NCBI GenBank assembly: GCA_016720655.1 | Contig: JADKKE010000013.1 | Coordinates: 39,414 to 103,413, forward strand | Direction of reading: 5' to 3' | Length of the DNA stretch: 64,000 nt | From: Bacteroidota bacterium | GTDB lineage: Bacteria; Bacteroidota; Bacteroidia; AKYH767-A; 2013-40CM-41-45 | Part shown: positions 35,820-45,239 of the stretch, in pieces | Layout: every line of letters starts with the position of its first letter | How positions within the stretch are numbered: the stretch's first letter is position 1 | Notes under the pieces: model-generated | The model's database searches: none | What the model saw: only the letters and a program-made list of their open reading frames with translations | What the model was told of the DNA's origin: nothing | Made by a program: the position numbers and the translations under genes

Positions 35820-38369
35820 CCTGGTACTCTTTCAAATACTCAAATTGCATTGTATCAGGGTTCGTGTTTCAGTTTGACACAGGTTGCTCCAACCGGAAGT
35901 TCGTGCAATCAGGATATCACCTGTGGTTCAAACTCTACCAACAATTCACAGCTCAATGTTACAGGTCTTACTGCCGGTGCGACCTATTACATTCGCATCG
36001 ATGGGGAGAATGACATGACTGGAACTTTTGGTATTCTTGCGGAAGACGGTATCACAGGACTCCCAGCGGTGTATGGACAAGAATGCGTTTCTCCTACTCC
36101 TGTTTGTCAAAACAGCATCAACGTTGGTAATCCGGGATACAATGCATTCGGTAATTCATGTGACTTTTCGAATGGATTGAATTGTTTGAATTCCGGTGAG
36201 CGTTCTTCAGCATGGTATACAATTCCAATTGGTGTGGATGGTTCCCTCGAGTTTGATATCGTTCCGAATGATTGGTTAGGCGCACCCAGCACAACAAGTA
36301 CTGATTACGATTTTGCCATTTGGGAAATTGGTGCCAGTGGATTGCAGTGTTCGCAGCTTGGATCTACGGCCCCTGTTCGATGTAATTACAGTGCACTTGG
36401 AGTAACCGGATGCAGCGGAACAGGGAATTCACCGGGGATTTATCCGGGTTTCAATGGCTCTTATGAATCCAGTATCAATGCTCTCGCTGGGCAGGTCTAC
36501 TTGTTAGTTGTGAGTAATTACACCAATAGCACTTCCGGATTTACTTTGAATTTTACCGGTTCTCCGGATCCGGTGAATTATTCTGCTAGTCCGGGTACAA
36601 TGACCTGGCTCGGAGGAACGAATACCAGCTGGGGTGTTACAGGAAACTGGGGAGCATGCAACATTCCAAATTGCGCAGTGGATGCAATTGTTAATGCAAC
36701 TTCCATCAATCAGCCTGCAGTCCTTGCTAATCAAACTGTGAACAGCATTGTCATTAATGCAGGAGCATCGCTTACTATTAATCCCAATATCACACTTTCA
36801 GTGTGTGGGGATTTTACCAATAACGGATCTCTTATCACCGGTGCAGGATCTACAGTGAAATTTGTTGGATCCGGAACACAGGTAGTAAGTGGAAATCTGA
36901 CGGGCGTGAACGGTTTTGCCAATTTTACAATGGAAAAACCTTCAGGAACTTTGGTTATTAACTCAAACATTTACATCAAAGAAAACGATTCTCTGAAAAC
37001 CGGATTTTTCGATCCCGGTGTAAATACAATCCGGATCGGGAGAAATTTATACAATTCCGGAGGCACATCAACTCATTTAAGTCCGGCTACAGGAACTACT
37101 TATATTTTTGCCGGAACAGTAAATCAAAATTACACCAATTTGATAGATGAAATTATTTTCGATAATGTTCAAATGGTTCAAACTGCCGCTTCCTCACTTA
37201 CATTGGGAGCCGGATCATTCAACAATTTAAATGTCGCTGGAAATCTGAGTCTCACGAATGGAAAAATAATCACAGGTGCAAGAGAAGTTGTTGTCAGTAA
37301 TCCTGCAAATGCGGCAGTTACAGCAGGAAATATAAATAGTTATGTGGAAGGAAATTTGCGCAGATTTTTAAACCCAAATGCTACAGGTATTTATGATTTT
37401 CCTGTAGGGAATGCTGCGAAAGGTTACCAGTTAGCTCGCATGGATTTCACTGTTCCAACAAAAATTCCTGATATTATAGCCACCTTTACTTCATGGCCAA
37501 GTGTACCCAATGGTCCGGTTTCAAGTGAATGTGTTTTGGCCAACTATTCTCTCTACCCGGCACTCAACAATGGTTTTTGGACCATGATTGCATCGGATGA
37601 ATCAAATTCCGGATTGTATGATCTCACTCTTTTTAACCGATCATATACCAATGCGGCTTCTCCGGGTGGTTGGAGTGTGATGAAACGTTTGCCTGCAGGT
37701 TCCGGTCCATGGGCACTGGATGGTTCCTGTGTCTTAACCAGTACATTAACTGCAACACAACGAACAGGAATGAATGATCTGGGAGATTTCGCAACTGTTC
37801 AAAGCACCTCCCCATTGCCGATCGAATTGTTGATCTTTGATGCAAGTGTGACTCAGCAGGGGGTCCTTTCCATTTGGAAAACCGCTACGGAAACAAACAA
37901 TGATTATTTTCTGGTTGAAAAAAGTACAGATGGGGTTCACTTTGAAACAACAGGAATGGTAGATGGTGCAGGCAATTCAACAGAAATCAAATCTTACTCA
38001 TACCTGGATAAAGAGCCTTTCAATGGTCTCTCCTATTACCGTTTGAAGCAGGTTGATTTTGATGGTGCATTCAGTTATTCCGAAATTATTGCAGTGCGAA
38101 TTACAGGGACATTGGGAGAAATTCATATTTTCCCAAATCCTGCGAATGAAATTCTACAATTTGATTTTGAGATGGATCGCACAGGGAAAACTACTGTTCA
38201 GATTTTGGATGTTTTGGGAAATGTAGTCGTGGAAGAACACAAAGAATTTCACAAAGGAATCATTCATTCTGACATTCAAATTAAGCATCTTCCGGAAGGA
38301 GTCTATTATCTGAAGATAGATTCGGATGAACTCAATGGAAAAGCAAAATTCATGAAGTACCGCAAGTAA
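35820..38369 (+). CDS. Giant PPC-like protein, 3' part with T9SS sorting domain
   Basis: Continuation in the -1 frame (PGTLSNTQIALYQGSCFSLT ...), about 849 residues. One further PPC-like unit with CGSNSTNNSQ and ATYYIRIDGEND is followed by a large beta region. A repetitive beta-helix-like segment (about 36660-37330) has strands such as LTINPNITLSVCGDFTNNGS. Then comes the conserved pre-sorting module (PIELLIFDA ... ATETNNDYFLVEKSTDG ... YYRLKQVDFDG), which also occurs in two other proteins of this window. The end is a T9SS type-A domain (IFPNPANEILQFDF ... KYRK). Joined, the protein is about 1,490 residues. Confidence 0.82.
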   Translation, partial: PGTLSNTQIALYQGSCFSLTQVAPTGSSCNQDITCGSNSTNNSQLNVTGLTAGATYYIRIDGENDMTGTFGILAEDGITGLPAVYGQECVSPTPVCQNSINVGNPGYNAFGNSCDFSNGLNCLNSGERSSAWYTIPIGVDGSLEFDIVPNDWLGAPSTTSTDYDFAIWEIGASGLQCSQLGSTAPVRCNYSALGVTGCSGTGNSPGIYPGFNGSYESSINALAGQVYLLVVSNYTNSTSGFTLNFTGSPDPVNYSASPGTMTWLGGTNTSWGVTGNWGACNIPNCAVDAIVNATSINQPAVLANQTVNSIVINAGASLTINPNITLSVCGDFTNNGSLITGAGSTVKFVGSGTQVVSGNLTGVNGFANFTMEKPSGTLVINSNIYIKENDSLKTGFFDPGVNTIRIGRNLYNSGGTSTHLSPATGTTYIFAGTVNQNYTNLIDEIIFDNVQMVQTAASSLTLGAGSFNNLNVAGNLSLTNGKIITGAREVVVSNPANAAVTAGNINSYVEGNLRRFLNPNATGIYDFPVGNAAKGYQLARMDFTVPTKIPDIIATFTSWPSVPNGPVSSECVLANYSLYPALNNGFWTMIASDESNSGLYDLTLFNRSYTNAASPGGWSVMKRLPAGSGPWALDGSCVLTSTLTATQRTGMNDLGDFATVQSTSPLPIELLIFDASVTQQGVLSIWKTATETNNDYFLVEKSTDGVHFETTGMVDGAGNSTEIKSYSYLDKEPFNGLSYYRLKQVDFDGAFSYSEIIAVRITGTLGEIHIFPNPANEILQFDFEMDRTGKTTVQILDVLGNVVVEEHKEFHKGIIHSDIQIKHLPEGVYYLKIDSDELNGKAKFMKYRK

Positions 38370-38427
38370 CCTGCATTTAAAGGACTACTTCCCATCCGTG
38401 AACTTTAGTTTTCTGCACGCTCAGCCC

Positions 38428-38916
38428 TCAGCATTTCTGGGTAGCCCATTTTTTAGATAATGCGTTCAAGGTACGGGCGATTCTGCGGGCTTTGGTTTCA
38501 ACCGACTTTGCATCCGCAATCCACTTCGAAAAATAATGCTGATGGGATAAAGCAAGTGTTTTGAAAAACGCGCACGCTTCCGGATCTTCTTCAAGACACT
38601 CTTGAAATTCAGTATCAAGTTTTCTTTCTGATTTGTCGGCAAGCAGCTCTACATTGAGCATAGCTCCTTCTCGTTTCCCCAACTCTTTGCGAAGACCTGC
38701 ATTCAGGGCCATGATAAACTCCCCTTTCCCCATTGGAATAAGGGCAATACCCTTGATTTCGACATCATCAAGCTTTCCTTTTACCCGAAAAGATTTTTTA
38801 TTATCTGGAGAAAGTTTTTGAGCAATGTCAGCCGGTATGACAATGTACGTCCATCCGGTTTTTTCACCATGCTTCTTGAATTTCAAGATCCTTGTTTTGT
38901 ACTGAATGGCTTTCAT
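38428..38916 (-). CDS. DUF1905 / YdeI-OmpD-associated domain protein
   Basis: The start at 38916 (MKAIQYKTRILKFKKHGEKT) is preferred. The longer frame overlaps the upstream gene with no protein character. The product has 162 residues. A DUF1905 beta-barrel-like domain (about 1-95: GWTYIVIPADIAQKL, GKLDDVEIKGIALIPMGKG) is followed by a YdeI/OmpD-associated helical tail (about 105-160: FFKTLALSHQHYFSKWIADA). Proteins with this pairing are soluble and of unknown biochemical role, linked in name only to bacteriocin protection. It is directly downstream of the SET-domain gene (25 bp gap). Confidence 0.82.
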   Translation of the reverse strand: MKAIQYKTRILKFKKHGEKTGWTYIVIPADIAQKLSPDNKKSFRVKGKLDDVEIKGIALIPMGKGEFIMALNAGLRKELGKREGAMLNVELLADKSERKLDTEFQECLEEDPEACAFFKTLALSHQHYFSKWIADAKSVETKARRIARTLNALSKKWATQKC

Positions 38917-38941
38917 ATATAAAAAACAGACCTTCGTTATT

Positions 38942-39382
38942 TTACTTCCCTTTTCTTTTCTCCTTAACTGTTTTCGTTGATTGTATTTTCCGGATAAGAT
39001 TCCAGAATTCCGTTCCGTATTCCACAAAAATTTCTTCCCCCTTCAGGATTTTCCGAGTCGAATCAATATAACATTTGGATCCTTCCACATTGTATTCAGA
39101 ATTGTTCCGCAAGCCTGAACCTCTTGTTAATCCCTTTGCATCATTTGCATAACGGCCCTTTGCTTTTGTATAGGGAAGGGCATTGATTGCAATTCTGTTA
39201 TTAATCCGGAAGATATACGCATTGTGCCCGTCTTCTTTTTTTAATTCCTTCCAGGGCTGAAGTCGGCCTTTGTATTCTACAATGCGTGTTCCTTTCGGAA
39301 TGTCAACTTTTGTAAACAAGCCTTTTCCTGCTGCCGGTAAGCCGGATTTTTTTATGATCAGATTTTTTTCAAGCCACGCCAT
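38942..39382 (-). CDS. SET-domain protein (putative lysine methyltransferase)
   Basis: The start at 39382 (MAWLEKNLIIKKSGLPAAGK) is chosen because the SET fold begins just after it. The product has 146 residues, the size of a minimal SET domain. Motifs in order are GKGLFTKVDIPKGTRIVEYKG (first SET strands), the RYANDAKG and RNNSEY region equivalent to the NHS motif, and GEEIFVEYG near the C terminus. SET proteins transfer methyl from S-adenosylmethionine to lysines. Bacterial targets are mostly unknown. The basic C-terminal tail (KTVKEKRKGK) is not part of the fold. It lies upstream of the DUF1905/YdeI gene. Confidence 0.87.
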   Translation of the reverse strand: MAWLEKNLIIKKSGLPAAGKGLFTKVDIPKGTRIVEYKGRLQPWKELKKEDGHNAYIFRINNRIAINALPYTKAKGRYANDAKGLTRGSGLRNNSEYNVEGSKCYIDSTRKILKGEEIFVEYGTEFWNLIRKIQSTKTVKEKRKGK

Positions 39383-39604
39383 AATCAAATTCTTTTTGCA
39401 AAAGAATAAAAAATCTGCGAACATACTGGTCCTTTTGTATATGCTGAGAGATTTATCCGCCATGACTCAGCTTTTCAAACCAATCTTTTTTAATAACATA
39501 GATGTGTATTGTCCTTCAAACTGCATTCAATGAATGCTTCAGTGACGGCAAATGCGATATTAACATTTTCAACAGAAAGTTTGTGTAAACTTACCTCAGA
39601 GCCG

Positions 39605-39633
39605 TTTGAGAGTGGTTGATTTTTATAACTTTA
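39605..39633 (+). promoter_or_regulatory. Candidate Bacteroidota promoter
   Basis: TTTG at 39605-39608 and TAACTTTA at 39626-39633 (seven of eight to TAnnTTTG) are spaced by 17 bp, 22 bp before the start codon of the next gene. The spacing is slightly short. Confidence 0.45.
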
Positions 39634-39655
39634 TTACCTGTAAATAAAAAGGTAA

Positions 39656-40531
39656 ATGAGGAAATCACTATTTGTATTTGCTTTGAGTTTTGTTGTACTT
39701 CGGATAAACGCCCAGATTGCATTGCCCAATCCGGGATTTGAAAACTGGACTTCGGCCGGAAACTATGAAGACCCTGATGACTGGCATACATTGAATCCTT
39801 CGACCGCATTTGTAGGTGTTCTCACTGCATTGAAAGCAAATCCTCCGGATGTCCACAGTGGATCTTTTGCAATTAAATTGACAACAAAAACTGTGTTTGG
39901 ACAGACTGCCAATGGTATTGCAACTACCGGAACAATTGATGTACAAAATCAGACCATAACCGGAGGTCTTCCGTACACATTGCGACCCGATAGCATCAGT
40001 GGGTGGTATATGTATACGCCAGCCGGTGGTGATAACGGATTTGTTGATTTCGTACTCCTCGACAACGCAAATGACACAGTGGGTTTTGCTGATTTTACAA
40101 CACCGTCTGCTGTTGTTTCAACGTATACCTATTTTTCTATTCCTATTGTCTATAGATCTGCTGCAAGTCCGACCCTGTCCAGGTTCACGCTTTCTTCAAG
40201 TGCAGGTTATATTTCTGTTGTGAACAGTACCATGTTTATCGACGACTTGTCCCTTATTTTTAATCCAAATAAAATTGTTGAACATGGCAATCCTTCTGAA
40301 ACCGCCTATTCCTATCGCTCAACCAGCAACACATTAATTTTTCATTCACTTGATGGCGGGAACAAATCTCTGAGCCTTTACAATTCACTGGGACAGCGTG
40401 TTTTTTCAGTAGAGTTGAGCGGAAACGAATCGGAGATCAGCGTACCTGAATTGGCAAAAGGGCCTTACATTGTACGGATCAATTCTTCATCAAATTCCAG
40501 GATGAGCGTTGGGAAAATAATCATCAACTGA
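39656..40531 (+). CDS. Secreted PCMD-like protein with T9SS sorting domain
   Basis: The protein has 291 residues with a signal peptide (1-19, ending LRINAQ). The main domain opens with LPNPGFENWTSAGNYEDPDD and WHTLNPS. It has an SISGWYMYTPAGGDNG strand, resembling the PCMD (putative carbohydrate metabolism) jelly-roll family (recognised from memory). The C-terminal 70 residues (LIFHSLDGGNKSLSLYNSLG ... GKIIIN) look like a T9SS sorting domain with a degenerate start. Carbohydrate binding is inference. The next gene, a TonB-dependent receptor, begins 19 bp downstream, so the two are probably co-transcribed. Confidence 0.75.
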   Translation: MRKSLFVFALSFVVLRINAQIALPNPGFENWTSAGNYEDPDDWHTLNPSTAFVGVLTALKANPPDVHSGSFAIKLTTKTVFGQTANGIATTGTIDVQNQTITGGLPYTLRPDSISGWYMYTPAGGDNGFVDFVLLDNANDTVGFADFTTPSAVVSTYTYFSIPIVYRSAASPTLSRFTLSSSAGYISVVNSTMFIDDLSLIFNPNKIVEHGNPSETAYSYRSTSNTLIFHSLDGGNKSLSLYNSLGQRVFSVELSGNESEISVPELAKGPYIVRINSSSNSRMSVGKIIIN

Positions 40532-40550
40532 AATTACTTTATCCTCCAGG

Positions 40551-42962
40551 ATGAATTTTATTTACTATCATTTCAGAGACAACTGTTGTTTTCTTCTTCT
40601 GATATTTTTGTGTCTGAATGCCTCCGGACAGAATTTTACAGGAGTGAAGGGAATTGTTAAGAGCGCAGAATATGATGAAGCTATTGCGGGGGCTCTGGTG
40701 TTTGACTTGTCAAACCCTCAACAGGGAACTTCTTCGGATCCAAACGGAAATTTTCAGTTTGCCTTAAGCCCGGGAACACATACACTAGTCTGTGCCTTAC
40801 TTGGAATGAAAAAAGATACTTTCGAAGTTGTAATTAATGAGGGCCAAACTGTTTCTCACAACTTCGTCTTGCAGCCTATTTCAAAAATGCTTGATGTTGT
40901 TGTCGTATCCGCCGGCAAGTACGAACAAAAACTGGAAGAGCTTACTGTCTCAATGGAGATCCTAAAACCTGCATTGATTGAAAACAAGAATACGACGAAC
41001 ATCAGTACAGTATTGAACTCTGTACCCGGATTAACAATCCTTGACGGCGAACCGCAAATCCGCTCCGGCAGTGGTTTTTCATTTGGAGTTGGAAGTCGGG
41101 TTGGAATTCTGATTGATGATATTCCAATACTCATTGGAGATCAGGGACGACCGGAATGGTCTTTTATTCCAATAGAAAATATTGAACAAATCGAAATTGT
41201 CAAAGGAGCATCCTCTGTCCTGTATGGTTCTTCCGCTTTGAGTGGAATTATTCATGTACGAACAACCTATCCGAAAGAGAAACCATTAACGAAAGCAGAA
41301 GTATATTACGGACAGTATGCAGCTCCTGAAAATAAGGAAGCAAAATGGTGGACAGGTGCTGCATCGCAATACGGATTGTCTTTTTTGCATGCTACACGAT
41401 TGGGTAAGAAAAAAAACCTGGATTTAACAATTAGTGGAAGAGGCTTGCAAGACCACAATTTTATCGGACCTGCACAGCCGGTGAAATACATCGCAATTCC
41501 AGTCGACACCACTCAGGGTGATAAAGACGTGGCCACACGATTGGGCCGGTTCAATTTTAGTCTGCGCTACAGACCTGAAAAAATCACCGGCCTTGCTTAC
41601 GGAATAAATGGTAATTTTTTTCAGTCTCACGATAACTTTACTCTCATCTGGTTAAATGACAGTTCAGGGATGTATCGCGCTTTCCCCGGAACAATGACTG
41701 TATCGGAAACCAAAATGTATTACGTTGATCCATTTATTACCTATTTTTCTTCTACCGGTTTTAAGCATGAATTGCATGGAAGAGTATTTGGAAATGATGT
41801 GAAGAACAACAATGGTCAATCGAATTCCAGTACTGTCTACTATAGTGAATACAGGATTTCTAAAGAATTAGTAAAATTAAACGCACTTCGATTTACCGGT
41901 GGAATTGTTATGAATGCTGTTGCTTCCCATGCAGAATTATATTCTGCGAGTGGACATCCTGATAATACACTCAGGAATTATTCCGGATACATTCAATTGG
42001 ATAAAAAATTGTTTGAAGTGCTGAATCTTTCCGGGGGATTCCGTGGAGAATATTTTTCAATCAACAGTGAGCCTTCCTCATTTAAACCTGTTGTCCGTGG
42101 TGGCTTATCGCTCGCAATTTCAAAAGGAACCTTCTTCAGAGCTTCTTATGGTGAAGGATATCGGTATCCAACCATTACTGAAAAATTTATTTTTACAAGT
42201 GTTGGTGGAATTTCGGTTTTTCCAAATCCAGAACTTAAGCCGGAAACAAGCCATGGAGCTGAGCTTGGTATGAAACAGGGATTTAAAATACGTAACGTTT
42301 ATGGTTTCCTGGATGCAGCCGTTTTTCAGGAAACGTATTCCAATACTATCGAATACACGTATGCACTCTGGCGTCCTGACTCCGCCGGATTCAAATTTGT
42401 AAATACAGGAGAAACGCGCGTGCGCGGATTTGAACTTTCTCTTGCCGGTAAAGGAAAATTAAACAGGAGTTGGTCCATCTCATTTCTTGCAGGATACACC
42501 AACACACTTCCTCAAACCCTCGAACGGGATCTTGTCTATGCAGTCGACAATCCGAGTCCGGGTTTTACTCCTACTCAACTTAGCTATTTATCAACCAGTA
42601 CAGATACCAGCGACAATATTCTGAAATACAGATTCCGTAAAACCTGGAAAGCGGACTTGGAAATCACGTGGAAAAAAATCAGTATTGGTTGCAGTATGAA
42701 TTATTATAGTTTCATGGAAAATATCGACAAGGTTTTCTACGATATTGATGTTCCTTTTCGACTCCCAACAGGAATAAAAAAATACAGGGAAGCCAACAAT
42801 GACGGAACGCTGGTTTTGGATGGTCGAATTCGTGTTGATGTGACTCAACATTTCACAATTGCGCTGATCAGCTCCAATCTCACCAATTTATCGTACTCCC
42901 TGCGACCATTGAAGATTGAATCTCCCCGAACGATACGATTTCAGCTAAGTGCAAAATTCTAA
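40551..42962 (+). CDS. TonB-dependent receptor
   Basis: The protein has 803 residues. A signal peptide (1-26) is followed by a carboxypeptidase-regulatory-like domain (about 28-115: GVKGIVKSAEYDEAIAGALV, SSDPNGNFQFAL). The plug domain (about 130-235) has NTTNISTVLNSVPGLTILDG, IRSGSGFSFGVGSRVGILID and VKGASSVLYGSSALSGII. A 22-strand-type barrel follows, ending in an aromatic residue (RFQLSAKF). It takes up a ligand across the outer membrane with TonB energy. It is not a SusC-type protein, since no SusD follows. The substrate is unknown. It is likely co-transcribed with the PCMD-like gene and ends before a convergent S51 peptidase gene. Confidence 0.9.
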   Translation: MNFIYYHFRDNCCFLLLIFLCLNASGQNFTGVKGIVKSAEYDEAIAGALVFDLSNPQQGTSSDPNGNFQFALSPGTHTLVCALLGMKKDTFEVVINEGQTVSHNFVLQPISKMLDVVVVSAGKYEQKLEELTVSMEILKPALIENKNTTNISTVLNSVPGLTILDGEPQIRSGSGFSFGVGSRVGILIDDIPILIGDQGRPEWSFIPIENIEQIEIVKGASSVLYGSSALSGIIHVRTTYPKEKPLTKAEVYYGQYAAPENKEAKWWTGAASQYGLSFLHATRLGKKKNLDLTISGRGLQDHNFIGPAQPVKYIAIPVDTTQGDKDVATRLGRFNFSLRYRPEKITGLAYGINGNFFQSHDNFTLIWLNDSSGMYRAFPGTMTVSETKMYYVDPFITYFSSTGFKHELHGRVFGNDVKNNNGQSNSSTVYYSEYRISKELVKLNALRFTGGIVMNAVASHAELYSASGHPDNTLRNYSGYIQLDKKLFEVLNLSGGFRGEYFSINSEPSSFKPVVRGGLSLAISKGTFFRASYGEGYRYPTITEKFIFTSVGGISVFPNPELKPETSHGAELGMKQGFKIRNVYGFLDAAVFQETYSNTIEYTYALWRPDSAGFKFVNTGETRVRGFELSLAGKGKLNRSWSISFLAGYTNTLPQTLERDLVYAVDNPSPGFTPTQLSYLSTSTDTSDNILKYRFRKTWKADLEITWKKISIGCSMNYYSFMENIDKVFYDIDVPFRLPTGIKKYREANNDGTLVLDGRIRVDVTQHFTIALISSNLTNLSYSLRPLKIESPRTIRFQLSAKF

Positions 42963-43007
42963 TTATTGTTGCTCCCCTATTCTGTTTTGAAAATTGGAAT
43001 ACTGAAC

Positions 43008-43054
43008 GGACGGAAAATTAATTCACCTTTTAAAGAATGAATTGATTTCTGTCC
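43008..43054. terminator. Inverted repeat between convergent genes
   Basis: Imperfect arms of about 17 bp (43008-43025 GGACGGAAAATTAATTCA; 43038-43054 TGAATTGATTTCTGTCC) have one bulge and one G:T or mismatch. The element may terminate transcription on both strands. T tracts are weak. Confidence 0.5.
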
Positions 43055-43067
43055 GACTCCTTGTCTT

Positions 43068-44390
43068 CTAGTTGATTTTAATAATCTTTTTCTTGACCGT
43101 AGATTCCTGCGTTTTGACAATTACAAAATAATAACCGGGCCGCAACGCCGTTACATCCAGCTGAACGGAACCGGTATTCTTTTTCATCAAAAGTTGTTTG
43201 GAAAAAACATCCACAATTTCATAATCAAAATTCGACTCCGCGGAAATGGTCAATTGATTTGTCACCGGGTTTGGAAAAATCGAAATCATTTCCTCGTTGG
43301 CAATCAGTGTTGAAATGGATGTTGACGAATTACAGATAGGCGTCGATGCCTGAAGGTTGGTCTGAAATACACCATTGACGACATACCAATCCTGCCATGT
43401 TCCACCCGATCCGGAGTTCCAATTGCTCAATTGGAAAGTGTTGATTCCTGAAGGAGTGCCCGGAACTTTATACACCTTGATTGCTTGTGCATTTCTATTC
43501 CAGGTTAATGGTTGTGAAATTGAACAGGCTTCAGGAAAATTGGGCAACACACAATTTGCTTGCAGAAAAAAAGCAAATTCCTGATAATTCGGGTAATCAC
43601 CATAGACTCTTGCAAGACCATTGGTGTCAATACAAACAGAGACATATTCATTGCAGGCAATCCCGAAAACCGAGGGCATAGTATAGTCTGTCATCGCTCT
43701 CGCCATAAAAGCAATATGACGCCCACGTCGATCAGGATTGTCGTAATGTGTGTCCGTCACAACATTATTTAGCCAGGGGCAAGAAATAAAATCATCTTTG
43801 AGCAAAGTCAAATTCGCAACATAGGGATTCGCCAATGCGGCCGTTGATGTGGCGGATCCATATTGAGCCGTATTCACAATATGACCAAGGATTGCCATGC
43901 CTGCAGATGTTCCGCCGACAGGAATTTTTTTTGTATTGATCAAATAATTTATTGTGGAATCAATTGGTGTGTTTTTCCAATAGGAAACATAATCCCATTG
44001 ATCGCCACCGGCAAACCAAAGCGCTTCAGCATTTGCCAATTGTCTGATTACATAGGGATCAAAGGAGGCTGCTGCCTGGTTGAAAACAATTGTCTGTACC
44101 GAATTTACCACAACACCGAGTTGAGAATACATATAATTATTGTAGCCGTTGCTTCCGCTTGCCCGAAGTACTACGACATCACCGCCTCCACTTTGCTCCA
44201 GAAACCAAATCATCGCGCTGTCATTTTCTGAAGCTCCTCCCATCAATACAATTCCGGGAATAGTATTCGTAAACACATCCGCTGTATCGCCGGTAAAGTA
44301 ACTGGTATAATTCTGTGCGGATGCACAGTTTGAAAAAAGGACAGACAAAAAAGGGAAAACAATTCCGACTACCCTGAAAATATAATTCAT
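43068..44390 (-). CDS. T9SS-secreted S51 (cyanophycinase-like) peptidase
   Basis: The start at 44390 (MNYIFRVVGIVFPFLSVLFS) gives a good signal peptide. A start at 44411 would add seven residues. The product has 440 residues. The S51 catalytic motif GGTSAGMAIL has nucleophile Ser162. The expected second element is DTHYDNPDRRGRH with His215, and WFAGGDQWD near 125-133 is the family loop. The catalytic domain ends near residue 320. A short beta region follows (WNSGSGGTWQDWYVVN), then a T9SS type-A domain (IFPNPVTNQLTISAE ... KIIKIN). S51 members hydrolyse beta-aspartyl-arginine bonds in cyanophycin or alpha-aspartyl dipeptides. Secretion by T9SS implies an extracellular or surface substrate. 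Confidence 0.88.
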   Translation of the reverse strand: MNYIFRVVGIVFPFLSVLFSNCASAQNYTSYFTGDTADVFTNTIPGIVLMGGASENDSAMIWFLEQSGGGDVVVLRASGSNGYNNYMYSQLGVVVNSVQTIVFNQAAASFDPYVIRQLANAEALWFAGGDQWDYVSYWKNTPIDSTINYLINTKKIPVGGTSAGMAILGHIVNTAQYGSATSTAALANPYVANLTLLKDDFISCPWLNNVVTDTHYDNPDRRGRHIAFMARAMTDYTMPSVFGIACNEYVSVCIDTNGLARVYGDYPNYQEFAFFLQANCVLPNFPEACSISQPLTWNRNAQAIKVYKVPGTPSGINTFQLSNWNSGSGGTWQDWYVVNGVFQTNLQASTPICNSSTSISTLIANEEMISIFPNPVTNQLTISAESNFDYEIVDVFSKQLLMKKNTGSVQLDVTALRPGYYFVIVKTQESTVKKKIIKIN

Positions 44391-44478
44391 GGATTCGTTG
44401 ATATTAAACATTCAAATGTAACAAAACAGAAAAGAATCGATTCGCTAAGAACCGCGGTTCAAATGGTGCCTGATGTGT

Positions 44479-45024
44479 TTAAAATCGTTTGGTCCAATCA
44501 GCCTTATCAATTCTATAAATAAAATTCAGATTATTAAGCTCTCCATAATAGGCCATGTTCACCTCATCGACTTTTTTTGCTCCAAGCTTTTCTATTGCTT
44601 TTTGCGACCGAATATTGAGCGCTCCGATATGAAAGAAAACACTCTCAACGTACTGAAAAGCATGATCCAGCATCAGGGATTTTAATGCATGATTGTATGT
44701 TGTCCCCCAATGATCCTTTGCAAGAAAAGTGTAGCCAATTGAAACGCTTTTTTCATCCATTTTCCAGTCATAATACCTTGAGCTTCCTATAACTTGATTT
44801 GAATGTGTATCAACAACAAGAAAAGCCCCGCCCGATTCGATAGCACCTGCAAAAAAATTTTCAAAAACTTCCTTCCTGTATCGCTCCTTGTTTGGATGCT
44901 GCTCCCAAATTAATGGATCGGAAGCCACAGCAAACAGTGTCTCAAAATCAGAATCCCGGAGAGGCTGGATCCGGATGTGTTCATTTTTCAGACTTGGTTG
45001 CAAATCAAACATCTGCTTAATCAT
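44479..45024 (-). CDS. GNAT acetyltransferase (RimJ/RimL-like)
   Basis: This 181-residue cytosolic protein has the GNAT layout of the RimJ/RimL group: IRIQPLRDSDFETLFAVAS at the N terminus, an acceptor-side strand AFLVVDTHSNQVIGSSRYYD, the GYTFLAKDHWGTTYNHALKS region covering the acetyl-CoA-binding turn, and a C-terminal NIRSQKAIEKLGAKK helix-strand typical of protein N-acetyltransferases. The substrate is unknown, either a protein N terminus or a small amine. It lies 88 bp upstream of the T9SS S51 peptidase on the same strand and is divergent from the SusC gene. Confidence 0.85.
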   Translation of the reverse strand: MIKQMFDLQPSLKNEHIRIQPLRDSDFETLFAVASDPLIWEQHPNKERYRKEVFENFFAGAIESGGAFLVVDTHSNQVIGSSRYYDWKMDEKSVSIGYTFLAKDHWGTTYNHALKSLMLDHAFQYVESVFFHIGALNIRSQKAIEKLGAKKVDEVNMAYYGELNNLNFIYRIDKADWTKRF

Positions 45025-45158
45025 TGATACAAATTTTTCATTTAATCAGATGGTCGACAGTGAGAATAAAGGCAATGAAGTTTTGGAATAGTGAATGCAA
45101 GTTAATAAAAATATTTTCGGAATGATATGGAATGTAAACACTCAGAGGTTTGTGAAAT

Positions 45159-45166
45159 TACCTTTG
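45159..45166 (+). promoter_or_regulatory. Candidate -7 promoter element for the SusC operon
   Basis: TACCTTTG is a perfect match to TAnnTTTG, 73 bp before the SusC start. The -33 position (about 45136-45140) has no TTTG, so the operon may need an activator, or the real promoter may be elsewhere. Confidence 0.4.
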
Positions 45167-45239
45167 TCAAATAGCGGGAAAATCATATTTTTACAAAAAA
45201 GCATTTGATTCGCTTATTCATTTCTAGTTCAGAAATTAT

